Shown here: piece by piece, positions 43,927 to 56,196 of the stretch | Layout: every line of letters starts with the position of its first letter | Position numbering within the stretch: position 1 is the first letter of the stretch | Source of the DNA: Syngnathus acus | Lineage: Eukaryota; Chordata; Actinopteri; Syngnathiformes; Syngnathidae | Direction of reading: 5' to 3' | Assembly (NCBI RefSeq): GCF_901709675.1 | Contig: NC_051103.1 | Location: forward strand, 8,801,793 to 8,865,792 | Length of the DNA: 64,000 bases | Translations under genes and position numbers: made by a program | Notes under the pieces: generated by a model | Seen by the model: only the letters and a program-made list of their open reading frames with translations | Told to the model about the DNA's origin: nothing | Databases searched by the model: none

Positions 43927-44270
43927 GTGTGTGTAGTATTGACTCCAACCAAACACACTTGTCTGTCTGTCTGTCTGTCTGTCTTTATTGGTGGAAGCAA
44001 CACAATGCATGGATGGCCCGCGCTCATCTGCAAGTGACCGGGCCGGCCGTTTGCCTCCGGGGCCCCCTGAGAGCATGTCCGCATTTGGAGCATCTTGTCA
44101 TCCTTTTAAGCTGGGGGGACCTGCCACTTGACACCCTCCCCCCACCCTACATTTTAGAGGACAGGCCGATGCATCAGCAGTTGATTGCAGCATCATTAGA
44201 ACAGCAACAAAAGACGACCTTTCGCCTTGCGTTTGCAGCATTTGCTGCTTGCTAGCTTGGTGCACCTTTA

Positions 44271-44623
44271 TCCATCCATTTTCTGAACCGCTTAGTCCCC
44301 ACGGGGGCCGCGGGAGCGCTGGAGCCTATCCCAGCCGTCATCGGGCAGTAGGCGGGGGACACCCTGAATCGGTCGCCAGCCGATCGCAGGGCACACAGAG
44401 ACAAACAACCATTTGCACTCACACCTAGGGACAATTTGGAGTCCTCAATCGGCCTACCAAGCACGTTTTTGGGATGTGGGAGGAAACCGGAGTGCCCGGA
44501 GAGAACCCACGCGGGCCCGGGGAGAACATGCAAACTCCACACAGGGAGGGCCGGAGGTGGAATCGAACCCGCACCCTCCTAACTGTGAGGCGGACGTGCT
44601 ACCCAGTGCCCCACCGAGCCGCC
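44271..44623 (-). mobile_element. full-length tRNA-type SINE with perfect target-site duplication
   Basis: Read on the minus strand from 44623, the element has a pol III-like head with an A-box-like GTAGCACGTCCG and a B box GGTTCGATTCC, then the conserved fish body (GTTTGCATGTTCTCC, TGCCCTGCGATCGGCTGGCG) and a 3' end GGTTCAGAAAATGGATGGA. The 13-bp sequence TGGTGCACCTTTA flanks it on both sides (44258-44270 and 44624-44636), a perfect target-site duplication. So this copy inserted recently. Confidence 0.88.
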
Positions 44624-45257
44624 TGGTGCACCTTTAGTCCTCTTCAAATAGCACAGGCGTGACGTCAACCAAACCTGCTGCTTCTAAACAACAAAGTGCA
44701 GATCACTGTAAAACAAAACAAAAAACGTTGACTCTGAGCGCTTGAAGAAAAAAATGGAAATGCCGCTCACAAGATCTCCCAAAGTTATTGCCCATAAGGA
44801 CCCTTGGAAAGCGTCGTGGTTTAAAAACCGAAACGCGAGTGACGTTGCAGGCCGGGGATGGCCAGTCTCAAAATGGATAAAAAAAAAAACCACTTTCACA
44901 AAAACAATTGCTAGCCTTTCTGTACATCTTTGTAGAAGCATTTCACGTGGGTTAAAAGTGCCAACTAATTTCGAAGACAGGTCTTTTCTATTTGAACGGA
45001 GCAAATGTTTTGCAGGTCAGCGACGTGATGACGTCAATTAGGGACGGCGCCGTCGAAGTCATCTCGCCTTAACCCCGACGAGTCCGAGCACCGAAGGAAG
45101 GTTAAGGAAAGGTGTGGCTGGCCTCAGGTTGGGGCGGGGCGATTTGCCCTCCCCGCAAGGCCAGTCAGGCAACCTGGGTGATGGCGCGCTCAGCGCTGGC
45201 CGCCCGCCCGCCCGGCTTGGTCTTGACTGCTGCTTTGCTTTTCATTGTGGCGCACTT

Positions 45258-45272
45258 CCGCCATCTAGTGCC
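45258..45272 (-). promoter_or_regulatory. CTCF-like motif
   Basis: Minus strand reads GGCACTAGATGGCGG, matching the CTCF core except one outer base. Located between crhr1 and kansl1. Binding is inferred. Confidence 0.4.
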
Positions 45273-46334
45273 ACTTTATTGTGACTGCTACTTGACATGT
45301 TGGGAGATTCGTTAACGTGCCATTTCGTTTACATGTGGTTCACATGTGCGTGCGCTACAACTATAACACACCCAAGTGAAGCCTATCATCAATCAAATTG
45401 GCTGCATATGACGTCATCATTCCAAAATCTAAATGGATCCATGTTCGACTGAATCGTCGCCTCAGATCAGATGACCACTTGGGCCGATGACTGTACTTTC
45501 GATTTGAATCATTAGGGTGGCACTCTGATCAACGTTTATCAATAATAATAATTTAAAAAAAAGCTCATTGGCTTGTCGGTGTCACGCCTTGCAACGGTGT
45601 TGATTATATCCAAGGCCTCGAACCCAGGTGAACGGCCCGGGAGTCTTTTTTTTTATTTTTATATGACAGTAAAGTATCGAATGCGCTTGGTGAGACGTGA
45701 CTAGCTGGCTCATTCGGCTGTAGGGAATTCACAATTCTCTATTTGAATCGGCCATGTACAACTTCCCACAGAACACAACTGTCGCGTATGCCATTGTTTT
45801 GTTTTGTTTTGTTTTTGTCGTTGTATCATGCGCTCAACTTTGGTCGGCATTTCCGCTCGGCGGGGCATGCAAACAGATTGGCAGCCACGCGAGCCAACGG
45901 GAATCTGGGAGATGTTTCCACTAACCAATGGGAGCGCAGGGGCTCGGTTTGCGCTCGTCAACGCTTCGGAACAGGACAAGCGGGTAAGTAACAATTTTGC
46001 CTGCTTATTTGTTGGAAATCATCGAACGCCACACTTGTCACGAGCACACGAGCCGTTTGCCTGCAACATTGACTGCCCGCTCGGAGCAAGGTTGACGTTC
46101 TCAGCTCACTTTTCAACCTGAAGTCACGTAAAAGTCGCTGAGGGTTAGCCTAGCTTAGCCTGCTCTCGCTCTTTAGCATTAGCTTTGCTGCTAAACTCTT
46201 CTCCAGAAATCAGAACTTGACCCCCGAAATATGCGGGAGCGATCAGTGATGCGCATCAGCCACGAAAAAAGTCATTGTTGCAACTTGTCACCGCTCAACG
46301 GTGGCATGAAGGAGCGCAGCGGACAATTTTGCCA

Positions 46335-46665
46335 CGGCTTGCTGGCTCGCAGGCGGGAGGGTTTGGGTTCGAGTCTCGGATTAGGCATTCCTGTGCCGTG
46401 CCGTGCCATGCCATCGATGGGCTGGCGTCAAGTCGTACTTTTCTCCTCCATTGCATTGCATTGCATTGCAGCAGTTTGTCTCTGTGCCCTGACAACCAGC
46501 CCAGCCAGCCTTTGTCCAGAGTGTTAATCTGCTGTGATTGACTGGTGGTGACCAATCCATTCTTTGTCTCCATGTGCCCTGACTTTGGCCGGCGCCCAGT
46601 CCCGGGTGCGAGCTGGGCTCATTTCCAGTCGTCCTACACCCTCACGAGGAGACAAAGCGTCCGAA
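46335..46665 (+). mobile_element. diverged copy of the same SINE family
   Basis: The head has GGTTCGAGTCTCGG (B box), and the body has GTGCCCTGACTTTGGCCGGCG and CACCCTCACGAGGAGACAAAGCG, which line up with parts of the 44271-44623 element but with many changes, a deletion of the central part, and GCATT and GTGCC repeats inserted. No target-site duplication found. An old, decayed insertion in plus orientation. Confidence 0.6.
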
Positions 46666-47569
46666 TGTCTGCCGCGACAGCTGTCCACCATTGACGTGGG
46701 GTGGGGTCCCTGTCGCATCATCCGGTTGTCGACTTGCGACGCATCGGAATACGTTTCACCGACGGCGGCCAGACGACGAGCATGGACTCAAAGGTACGAC
46801 GTTTGTTTCACCCGCTTTCGAGTTGTGTGCTGTGCTGTGCTGTGCTGCTGTTTGCATGTGGCAAAAATGTTCACACATTGTTTCACACGGGAGTACAAGA
46901 AACAAAGTCCAATTAGCTGAAACGGGGATTGGAAAACTCAATTAAGATTCAAGAGTTTTTTATTCGCCATGTTTGAGCGTGCCAAACAAGGAATTTGACT
47001 TGGGTAAATCACACCCTCTGTTCAACATTTAGGTGACTAACAACACTCGGGACATGTGAAAAATGGCAAATATTCTCAAACATCCCCTGATCTTAAATTA
47101 AGACGTCAGCGCTGGTTGTGTTTAGTAGCGCCTCACTTTGCTGCCATGATGTCAGTGTCAGAAGCGCACATCAGCAGGGGCGGGCGCTCCTTCAACTGCG
47201 GAAGCGCCTTGAATAGAAAATAGTGCCAAAATAATGTGGAAAGGACACAATCAAATCATTCGCTAGCCTGGTGTAACCCACCCTTTGCACCAAAATAGAA
47301 GTAAAGACAGAGATTGTCCAGATACTCATGTAAAGTTGATTTAAAATGTACTTCAAGTGCAATGACAAGGTAAGTAAACATCGAAGCGAGAACATGGAAC
47401 AAGTCCAAAGGTTTCCAAAAGAATAGCATCACTAAAAATAAAAGGAGAAGCTTTCCAAAAACAAAACTCTCACGTAGGGATATCTTGCAAATGTACTCGA
47501 GTATAGTAATCAGGTAGCGAAGACTCGGTGTTTGTGGTGCGAATGTGATGTTTGAAGCCTTTATGTATG

Positions 47570-48401
47570 TCGTTCGTTGTTGTTGTTGTTGTTGTTGTTT
47601 GGTGCGCTTGCCCCGCGCGGTGAGGCGCGGTACTGCCGAGGCCGCCTCTTGGCAGCCTTTTTTTGCGCACGCGCAGTGCGGCGCTCGTGTGTTTGTCAGC
47701 TCAAAGCCGAGCGAGCAGCTAGCCGCCATTTTCTCAGCGTCTCTTCCGAAAAGCAGAGAAAAAGAGCAGCACCTACCGCCCGCCCTACGGCTTTCGGCCC
47801 GTCGTAAATCGGCAATTTGGCCGAGGCTCGGCCGGAGAGCCTCTCTATTTACCCGACCCACGGCCCGGTAGGACTCGTTCGACGGCCTTGTGCTGAAATC
47901 GGAAAGGCAGGAAGGCGAGCGAGGCTGCGAGCGAGCGAGCGAGCGAGCAAGGTGGAGATCGTTGATTCGCCCATTGCCTGGATCCGGAACGAAGCCGAGT
48001 GGCCCCCGTCGGGCGGGCCCCCGGTTGCATTTTGGGGGCAAATTGATGGCCTAGAGGTCGATTCCAGCCGCCTTTTTGCCCCCCACCCCTTGCCCTTGTT
48101 CCCCCCCTCCCCTCCCACAGCACCCCCACCCGACCAACCGACCGGAGTGCAGGGAATTGTTGGGCGAATTCCCTCGGATAGTGCGAGCTCGTCACGTGGT
48201 AGGTTCCTCCTTTTTCTTTGTTAGCCGCAGCTAGCTCGCTCTTCTTCCTGCTGCTCCGCCGCCTCCCAACCTGTCCGCGCCTTAGCGGGCCAACGCGAGC
48301 GAACGAACGAGCAAGAGCTTCGCCGTGCGGGGCCGCGCGCGCACGACGTTGTTCCCGGACCAATTGGCCAAACGTTGCCTTGCGTAATGAGGCGTGCCGC
48401 G

Positions 48402-48443
<42 letters not shown>

Positions 48444-48700
48444 TGTCTGTCTGCCTGCCTGCCGCCGCCCGTCCTTGGCGCCGTTGGCGAGCTGTTAAAT
48501 GAAGGGATGCGGGATCCCGTCGTCGTCGTAACGATGCTCGCGGTGGCCTTTCGGTTGGGGCTCTGGTCGCGTGTGTTGCATCAGCAGCAGTAGCCGCCGC
48601 AGAGCTAGCAGCTAACGTTAGCAGCCTTGGTGACATTTCTTCGGGTTGTTGCCGACTGACGGACGTGCGTGCGTGCGTGCGTAATGTAAACACCAGCCAG
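47570..48700 (+). promoter_or_regulatory. CpG-rich kansl1 promoter and non-coding first exon
   Basis: GC- and CpG-dense DNA with a YY1-like GCCGCCATTTT at 47722, GCGAGC repeats at 47925-47950 and a candidate exon end CACGTG|GTAGGT at 48198-48204. Splicing to the acceptor at 49749-49750 (CACATAG) would put the start codon 71 bp into the second exon. The boundary of the first exon is a prediction. Confidence 0.5.
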
Positions 48701-49821
48701 ACATTTGGGTGCTTGTCGGAGGCAGCACGACGCGCGTTTTGTATGCTAAAAGGCAGATTACATAATGCGCCAGGGGAGCCCCAACATGGCGTGGCGGCCG
48801 CGCGCGGCTACCGGAGAGAGACTGCAGTCTAAAGGCATGCGATGGACGGCCAAGCCGTCATGTTGCTCCTCATGTCGCACACGCAATGACTCCTTTGACA
48901 CAATGTGAAGCAGACGCCGTGACGTTACGGGGCCTCAATCCACCGATTTAGCGGGACGCGTGGACGTACCCTCGCTTGCCGGTGTGACGGCAGGCTGAGT
49001 TTTCAAACCATTCCTTGACTGATTGAAGAGAAGCTCAAACGAACCCGCTTGTGCACTTGTGTCCAGCACACTTGCCAGTGTAATTTTCCACTCGTGCTCT
49101 GTGTACACACTTCATGTTTTGTACATCTGTTCCGAGACCATTTTGTCATACGCTCAGCTGTGGGAGAAATGACGAGACCGTGTTGGTTTCTCTTCAGCTT
49201 TGTGTTCATTTGAATGCCTGACACGACCAAAAGGCTCCATCAGAAAAGAAACGCTGGAATGCCCATGTAGTTCTGAAGAACCGACCGACTTTGGTGGTGG
49301 GAAATGGCGAGCTATCGTCTCTTCACTCGTAGGACCGCTTTTTGTTGCCCTTGGTGTTTGTAAACAAATATTGATTTGTGGGGCAAATTTGGATTTGACG
49401 GCGATACGTGAACAAATCGGACTTTCCAACAAATCGCAAGTCGATTTGTTGACCGGAAAAAAATCGTTTCCATTTTAGTCTGCTTTTATTTGGCATCTTG
49501 GCAAAAGCTGTTCAGTCTAGAGCAGCGCTTGCTCCACTTGTCGTAGCAACGACCCTCACCGTTTTATTTAACTGTCACATCTTGCCCGCCTGTCTCCCCA
49601 TTTTCTTCTTCATTTTGTTTTTGGGCCCCGTCCTATGGGGCCACCAAATAATGGACGACGGGCCTCCGGTGGTCCCCTGGCTGTAGTTTGGCGCGAGATA
49701 GCTCTTATATCGGTCTGGTACTGACTGCGTGCTCTCTTGTGCCCACATAGGCTGTCCTCCGGAGGGGCAGTAAGCGGCGGGTGTGGAGCAGCAGGCCGCC
49801 GTGCCCGTCCCTCTGCACTGC

Positions 49822-52800
49822 ATGGCTGCGATGGCGCCCGCTCTCACCGACGCCCCAGCCGAAGCTCACCACATCCGCTTCAAACTGGCCGCCCCGTCAT
49901 CGAGTTTGTCCCCGGCCAGCGCCGACAACCACGCCAACGCCAGCAACATCCTCATCCACGCCGGAGGCCCCCCCAAGTGTAAGGCGGCCCCTGAAGACGG
50001 CGACGACCAGCAGCAGCCGCCGTCGCAGCCGCCGTCCCAGGGGGACTCCCTGGGCAAGCTCCAGCCCCTAGTGGCATCCTACCTTTGCTCTGATGTGACT
50101 CCTGTGGCCTCAACCAAAGAGTCCATCACGCTGCAAGGAGTCCTCATCAAACAGTCAGTCCTGAAAAGCGGCAGAATTCTGCCGAGCTCGCGGCTCAACG
50201 GCGGAGACTTCCTGCTGAGGAAGCGGCACGCCATCGAACTGTCTGGAGACCAGCTCAAAAGCCTGATGAGCGCCAACGGCAACCAGCCGGCGGCGCCCGT
50301 CAACGGACTGGCCAAGAAGCTGGCCGCCGGCTCCGGCTGCGCCATGGCGGCGGCGCTCAATGGCGACAAGCCGCCGGCCCACTCGCACGCGGCCGAGCCT
50401 GACGGCCGGCCGCCCCGGGTCGCCGTCAAAGGGAGCCTTCACCGCAGGCGATCGCCGGGACTTTGCCCCAACGCGCAGCAGGCAACCACGCAACAGTCGC
50501 CCTTGTCCCAGGACACCCGCAGCCCCGCCAGCCAAGAAGTGAATTTGGAGCGCGGGGGCCCGAGTCCGGCGCGCTCAGACCGCGAGAGGCCGGGCTGCAG
50601 CCGGCGCGGCTCCCCGGCGGACGCTCGAGCGGGGGAGCGCGCCCGGCTCAGCGGCAGCCGGCAGGCGGAGATCGAAGGCCGCCTGCGACGGCTGCGCAAG
50701 CGCCTGCAGGTGGTCCAGGCCAAGCAGGTGGAGCGCCACGTTCAGCAGCAGCTGGGCGGCTTCTTGGAATCGGCCGTGGGCCGCCTGCTGGCCGGCGGCG
50801 GCCGCAAGGACCACGCCTCGGCCCCCTGGAGGACGGGACGCCACTCGGCCGGCGGCGTCAGGGACGGCCTGAGCCGCTTCCTGAAGAGCGGCTCGGTTCC
50901 CTCGGAACTGGAGCGCTTGTATCTGAGCGGTTCGGCCAACTTGCGCTCGGTGGAGAAAGCCTTCGACTCGGACGTGACGGAGAGCAGCTCCGGCGGCGAC
51001 TCGGACCTGGAGGAGGAGGAGCTCACCAGGGTGGATGTGGAGCAGCGGCATGTCAAGATGTGAGTAACGCTGGCCGCTTTTGCACGCCCCCCCCCCCCCC
51101 CCCAGTAGCGCTTGAGAGCGCCAACGCTAGTCCAAATTCAATCGTCGCTCCCTTGCCGAGGGCCAGACGCAAACGCCGCTTCCGCGTACTGTCTTGAGCA
51201 GCTCTTTGTCAGGAAGCGTACGCTTGTTCGTGTGCCTCGTCGCAAACATCTGGCTTGTTAGTTCCTCCACTCTTGTTATGTAACTCCAGCCCCTGCTCCC
51301 TCCCTCCCTCCCTCCTTTTATGTAATGACTGCTGCAGTTTCCTGCCTGCACCCCGTCCTTCGCCATGCCCGCTTCGGCCGTATGTCTCGCCTGCTCTTTG
51401 CATTTTACTCTCTAACTTGCCGCGGGAATTCAACATGGCCACAAAGCTGGATTTGACCAAGTTAATGTAAATGGAAGGGAGTCGGGGGTCAATTATTGTG
51501 AGTCTGACACACATTAAGGAAGATTGTTGTTGACGAGTCTGGCCCGTTTCAATGAACTGGGCGCCGAAGTTTGTGTCGCCAAATGCGCGCCCTGCTCGAC
51601 CTTAACCTGTCAATCAAATATGTGCGTTCTATGCCACTGAGGTGGCGTTACAAAAAATCTCGGGCAGAGCTGACGTTTTGTGTGCGCCGGCCAGATGGAA
51701 GCGCGCCGAGAGCCGCTACACGCTGGAAAGGGCGGCCATCATCAGTCACTGGAACTGGTTGCAGGCTCACATCTCCGACTTGGAGTACCGCATCCGACAG
51801 CAGACGGACATCTTCAGGCAGATCCGCACCAGTAAGGTCAGTCAGTCGTTGCTCAACCCTGAGCAAGGAAGTCGGTCGGGAGCGGCCCGACCGACCGACC
51901 GAGCAGACTCTGCAATTATTTAAACATGCCGACTGCCCTCGGAGCACAAATGTTGTCACGTCGCACGTCGGTCAGTCTTCATTTACAAGTTTTCGCTCTG
52001 CAGGGCTCGGTGGAGCTGGGTGGCGTCCCGCCTCAAGAAGCCAAGATGGAGCCCGCCAACTTTCAGGTCAAATGATTTCTCTTGCCATTGAGCGCGCTTC
52101 GCATGAATGGAGCCGCACCCGGGACAAAATTGAGCCCCGGTCGCACCATTTGTTCGTTTCTTTACGACCGAGTGCAAAGTTGAGCGCTCATGAGTTTGTG
52201 TGTCTTGCTGCCTGCAGGATGAGTCTTCAGAACGTGTGGAACACCCGGTCGCCATAGAGCCTCGGAAAGCTCAAAGCGGGCAGCCGGTTAACGGTGTCCT
52301 CAGCAGGTACTGGTTGGTAATGAAGGTGATGATGATGATGGTGGTGGTAGTGATGATGATGATGATGACGACGACGACGGACGCCCAAATGTGGCGGCAG
52401 CAGGGCGGGCGAGAGTGTGGACGGGAAGCACCAGCAGGCTCCGGACGGCACGTGCGTGGCGGCGCGTACGCGACCTCTGATTGGCTGGAGGCGGCGGAGG
52501 CTCATCCAGCCCAACACGGTGGCCAACCTGATTGGCAAGGTAGATTGGTTGAGGGGGCATCGTTGGGGGGGGTGCATCGGCAGCGCTCAGTTGGGGGGTG
52601 CATCGTTAACGCTCAATCGTCTGCTAAACCCGCATGGAAATGCGCCGTCCGTGCAGGCATCTCGAAGCGGCGGCGTGTGCCGGGTCAACCCCGGCTGCGT
52701 GATGTGCGGCGGCCGGCCCGTCCCCAGAGAGGACCCCCAGTTCCACTTGCCCGTCCTCGAGCGCCTGTCCAGAATGGATCTGGGCGTCCACCCCATCCTG

Positions 52801-54886
52801 TCCTTCTCGGACGGTGGGTCTTGTGCGCGCGCATGCACGCACACACGTTGCTGCGTTGTGCCTTTGGCTGGCTGGCAGTAGCTCTTGAATGTGATTGCAG
52901 ATGTGGCCGTGGGCCTCCGCGTGCAGCAGGCGATGAAGAGCTGCTGGAGCGGCAGGTCGCTGGAGAGGAGTAAACCCGTCAAGAAGTTCTCCCTCAAACA
53001 CAAGCTGTCGTCATGCAAAGAGAAGCACAAGTTTGCCAGCTCGCTCATGGCAGTCAGTGAGTGCACGCACGCACGCACCTTCGTGGAGGCGCTCGCTCTC
53101 TTTTTGGAAGGCGAGATGCGCTCACTCGCTCACCTGCCACTTTGAAGCAATGAACGTCCGCTCGCCCTTTCAGGACTGGGCCACTGCAAGAGTCGAGCCG
53201 ACAAGCCCAGGCCGCCGGACGCCGCCGCATGCAAGGCGGAGCGAGCGCACGGTGTCGCGGCGCCGCCCGGACCCTACGACAAAACCTCGGGCCGCAAGAG
53301 ATTACGAGAGCCCGCGTTGGACAGGAGCGACTGTGAGTCCCTCGGCCCCCTTTGTGTGCCATGTTTCCGAGCGATTTTGCAACTTGGAAATGGAAGGTTT
53401 GCACCTTCCACTGGGTTTAAGGAGGGCCATCTGTGCCCCAAAAGCAACAGTTGTGCTAGAAGTGGCCCTCCCTCTGGTTGCTTTCCAGCTTGCTCACCAC
53501 CCCTGGGAATGGAGCGCAAATGCCTCAAAATGTATGCGTTTGTCCTGCAGCCTCGCCAAAATTCTTCCTGGACTCGGGCGGCAGTGCGGCGCCTTGTCCG
53601 GCACTCTCCGGCGTCCACAGCCCCGTCGCGCGACAGCTGTCGACGTCCTCGGACAACGCCGCGCTACCGGCCGCCGGCACAGCCGTAAGAGGGGGGCCTG
53701 GGCCGGGTCGAGGACCGCCATCCGCGGATGTGCTGACTTGCTGCTGACTTGCTGCTGACTTGCTGCTGACTTGCTGCTGACTTGTGCACTCCAGCTGCAG
53801 CCCGTCAAGAGGAGGCGCGGCGAAAGCTCCTTCGACATCAACAACATTGTCATTCCCATGTCGGTGGCCGCCACAACGCGAGTGGAGAAGCTGCAGTACA
53901 AAGAGATCCTCACGCCCAGGTAAGTTGAGCGCCGGTCGATAGCGCGCGCGCCCGGCTGACTTGTACGTCTGTCCAGCTGGCGAGCCGTGGACGTCCTGAC
54001 GCAGCCCGCCGTGCGGGGAGAAGACGAGCGCGAGGTGAGCGAGCCAGCGAGCGAGAAGCCGTGTCTTCTCTGGCGCTGGAGTGTCCGCGGGTTCCCGTTT
54101 GCCTGCACGGATGGCGCCCTGCTAGTGACAGACGCCACGCGTTGTATATGTAGGTGGAGGACCTGTCAGACGCGGCCTTCATCCAGCTGCACCAGCCGTA
54201 CGAGGACCAGGAGCGGTCTCGCTGGACCTGGATGGCGTTGGCGCCAGCCAAGCGGAGGGGCAGCAGGTCAGGTCCCCGCGGCGACACGCCCGCCGCCGCC
54301 GCTCACGAGCCAACCCCTGGAGTGACACCCTTTTTTTTGTTGTTGTCTTTTTCAGGTCGTACAAGTCGACGGACGGGCGCACCACACCGCTGTTTTGCAG
54401 CACCAACCCGCCGACCCCGCAGCCGGCCTCCCCCGAGCCCGGTCACTACCCCGCGTTGCACGACTACGGCCACCTGCCCTCGCCTGTCAGCCCGCCCAGC
54501 CCCGACACGCCATGCTCGCGTGACTCTCACCGCCTCGTGTCCAGCGAGGACACGCGATGCTCCACGCCCGACTTGGCCTTTGAGGAGAGGGTACGCCACC
54601 GCCTCACGTCTCTCGCTCGCGAGACTCTTGTCGGCCCACTCGGTCGTCCCGCACCTGTCGGTTCCTCACCTGCCCCCTTTTCCAGACGGTGGCGCCGTGG
54701 GAGCGGCGCGACTTCCCGTTGGCCGAAGACCCGGCGCCGGAGCCCGAGGCGGACGGCGAGTGCGCCGGGCTCCGGATGGCGAGTTTGTCGGGATGCCGCC
54801 CCTTCGGCCGGCCTGACTCTGACGACGGCGAGCCGCCTTGTTGCCACGACGATGACCACCACGGCGCTGGCCCCAAGCGGCCGTGA
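49822..54886 (+). CDS. kansl1: KAT8 regulatory NSL complex subunit 1
   Basis: Scaffold of the nuclear NSL histone H4 acetyltransferase complex; it binds WDR5 and, through its PEHE domain, the acetyltransferase KAT8/MOF. Exons: 49822-51059, 51695-51836, 52004-52066, 52218-52306, 52401-52539, 52657-52813, 52901-53056, 53174-53332, 53551-53684, 53795-53919, 53977-54034, 54154-54266, 54356-54590, 54686-54886; 1002 residues (human 1105). The start [20 protein letters not shown] matches human. Further marks are [17 protein letters not shown], a basic coiled coil at about 283-330 ([13 protein letters not shown]), [25 protein letters not shown] split by an exon end, [30 protein letters not shown], then PEHE from about 800 ([36 protein letters not shown]). 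The exon-1 donor is inside AAGATGTGAG. A tandem CAGCAG acceptor at 52398-52403 can change one residue. Confidence 0.94.
53730..53783. repeat. 11-bp tandem repeat (TGCTGACTTGC)
   Basis: Five copies in the kansl1 intron between 53684 and 53795, ending 11 bp before the acceptor CAG. Confidence 0.9.
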
Positions 54887-55247
54887 GCGAGCAAACTTGT
54901 GCGCTTCCTGTTGTTTGATATTCAAACATCAGTCTAATCCTTTCACAGTTTTTAGTGAATCCGACGCCGATAGACGCAAACGTGTTACAACAGGTCTGAT
55001 TTGTGTAGTAGGCGAAACGTATACGGGGGGGCTTAGCGGTGTTTTGATATGTTGCGTGTACACTTGTAGCGCACGATGTAGCGACTCCTCCGATATGGCC
55101 AAAGGGTGTTTTTCTATCCTTTAGTTTGTTTGTAATTCCCACGTACATTTTAGTGAAGTGACACATAAGATGGGCGGATTTGGGTGAGTCTGCCCCCATC
55201 CATCCATCCATCCCTCCCCCCAGTAAACAGGTACATTTAGGATGAAG

Positions 55248-55268
55248 CCCCCCCCCCCCCCCCCCCCC
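55248..55268. repeat. poly(C) tract
   Basis: About 21 C; a second run of about 19 C follows at 55401-55419. Both are in the presumed kansl1 3' UTR. Confidence 0.9.
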
Positions 55269-55707
55269 ACAAACCACCGGAGCAGAGCACTTGTTGTCTT
55301 TGGTTTTCCATTCCTGACATGTTTGTATGTCGCGTGTTCCAGCGTAACGTTGTCTTTGACTTGTAAACCATTCCTGCTGTCCCCCCCCCTCTTACCGTGA
55401 CCCCCCCCCCCCCCCCCCCTCAGTGGGCCGCACTTGGCATAGGAGGCGCTACTAACCCTTGGATAGCAGGGCTCAGGTTGTTCGGGCTCTCGCCGTGCCA
55501 GCTCACGTTGGTTCCTCCCGTCCGTCAACTCGATGACTATGCAAAAGGAAAAGTCAAAAAAAAAAAAAAAAGAAAGAAATCCATAGTTTGCTTTTTGCCT
55601 CACCTGATCACTGTTCTTCTCTCTTCAGTAGTGACGGCACATGTTGATGTACCTGTTTGATTGTCTCAGCAGTTATCACTATTGTTTGCTTCTTTGTAAA
55701 TAGTTCC

Positions 55708-55713
55708 ATTAAA
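55708..55713 (+). other. candidate polyadenylation signal of kansl1
   Basis: ATTAAA with a T/GT-rich downstream stretch, 820 bp after the stop codon. Confidence 0.6.
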
Positions 55714-56033
55714 ACGTTTGTTTAACTCAGCTCTTTTTCGTCTATACCCAACACCAGCAAAGCGTTCTGATGGATCTAGAAATGCTATCCACATAGCAAT
55801 AGAAAGGGGTGGGTGGAAGGGATGTCAATTATTTTTTGACAGATTTGTGCGGTGATGTAATAGCACCCAGGCTGGTTGGCTGGCTCTGTCATAAAAGCAC
55901 ACAAGCTCGTGCAGCGTGTTCGTGGTCCCCAAAATGGGAGAGCCGACGTTGGTGGTGTGTCCGCAATTGCGTTCAAAACGTGTGGTCGGTTTGAAGAAGT
56001 CCTGAGTGGAGTGGGTGCAGCACCACACGTTCC

Positions 56034-56049
56034 CCAGCAGGTGGCGCTA
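56034..56049 (+). promoter_or_regulatory. CTCF-like motif
   Basis: CCAGCAGGTGGCGCTA fits the CTCF core fully. It lies between kansl1 and fam171a2, about 350 bp before the fam171a2 start codon. Confidence 0.5.
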
Positions 56050-56196
56050 TCCCCGTTTGGTTAAGGCTATTTGGATCGATTCTAATTTTCCATTGTTGTG
56101 TGAAAAACGCAGTCATAAGAAATATAGGCGTTTGGACAGTCCAGCGTTCAGGTCCACCCCACGGTCGAACTGCGCTCGTTCGTGTTCCTACGTCGA

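Larger units (their letters stand above)
42892..49750. other. crhr1-kansl1 region: 3' UTR, SINEs, kansl1 5' exon
   Basis: crhr1 3' UTR may reach the AATAAA at 43921. Then come a CA run (43663-43684), a TCTG run (43961-43984), a young SINE (44271-44623), a CTCF-like motif (45258), a diverged SINE (46335-46665), and the CpG-rich kansl1 5' region (47.6-48.7 kb). No microtubule-binding-repeat exon of mapt and no other gene was seen in either strand. From 48750 to 49750 nothing is recognised; this is the first kansl1 intron. Confidence 0.5.

Noticed and set aside
44560-44623. Possible tRNA gene from the A/B-box head
   Set aside because: No cloverleaf with paired acceptor stem is formed, and the head is attached to a SINE body with target-site duplication.
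47256-48693. Long minus-strand frames in the kansl1 5' region
   Set aside because: The DNA is CpG-rich and the frames are Arg/Ala/Ser-rich without motifs, as expected from GC-driven open frames.
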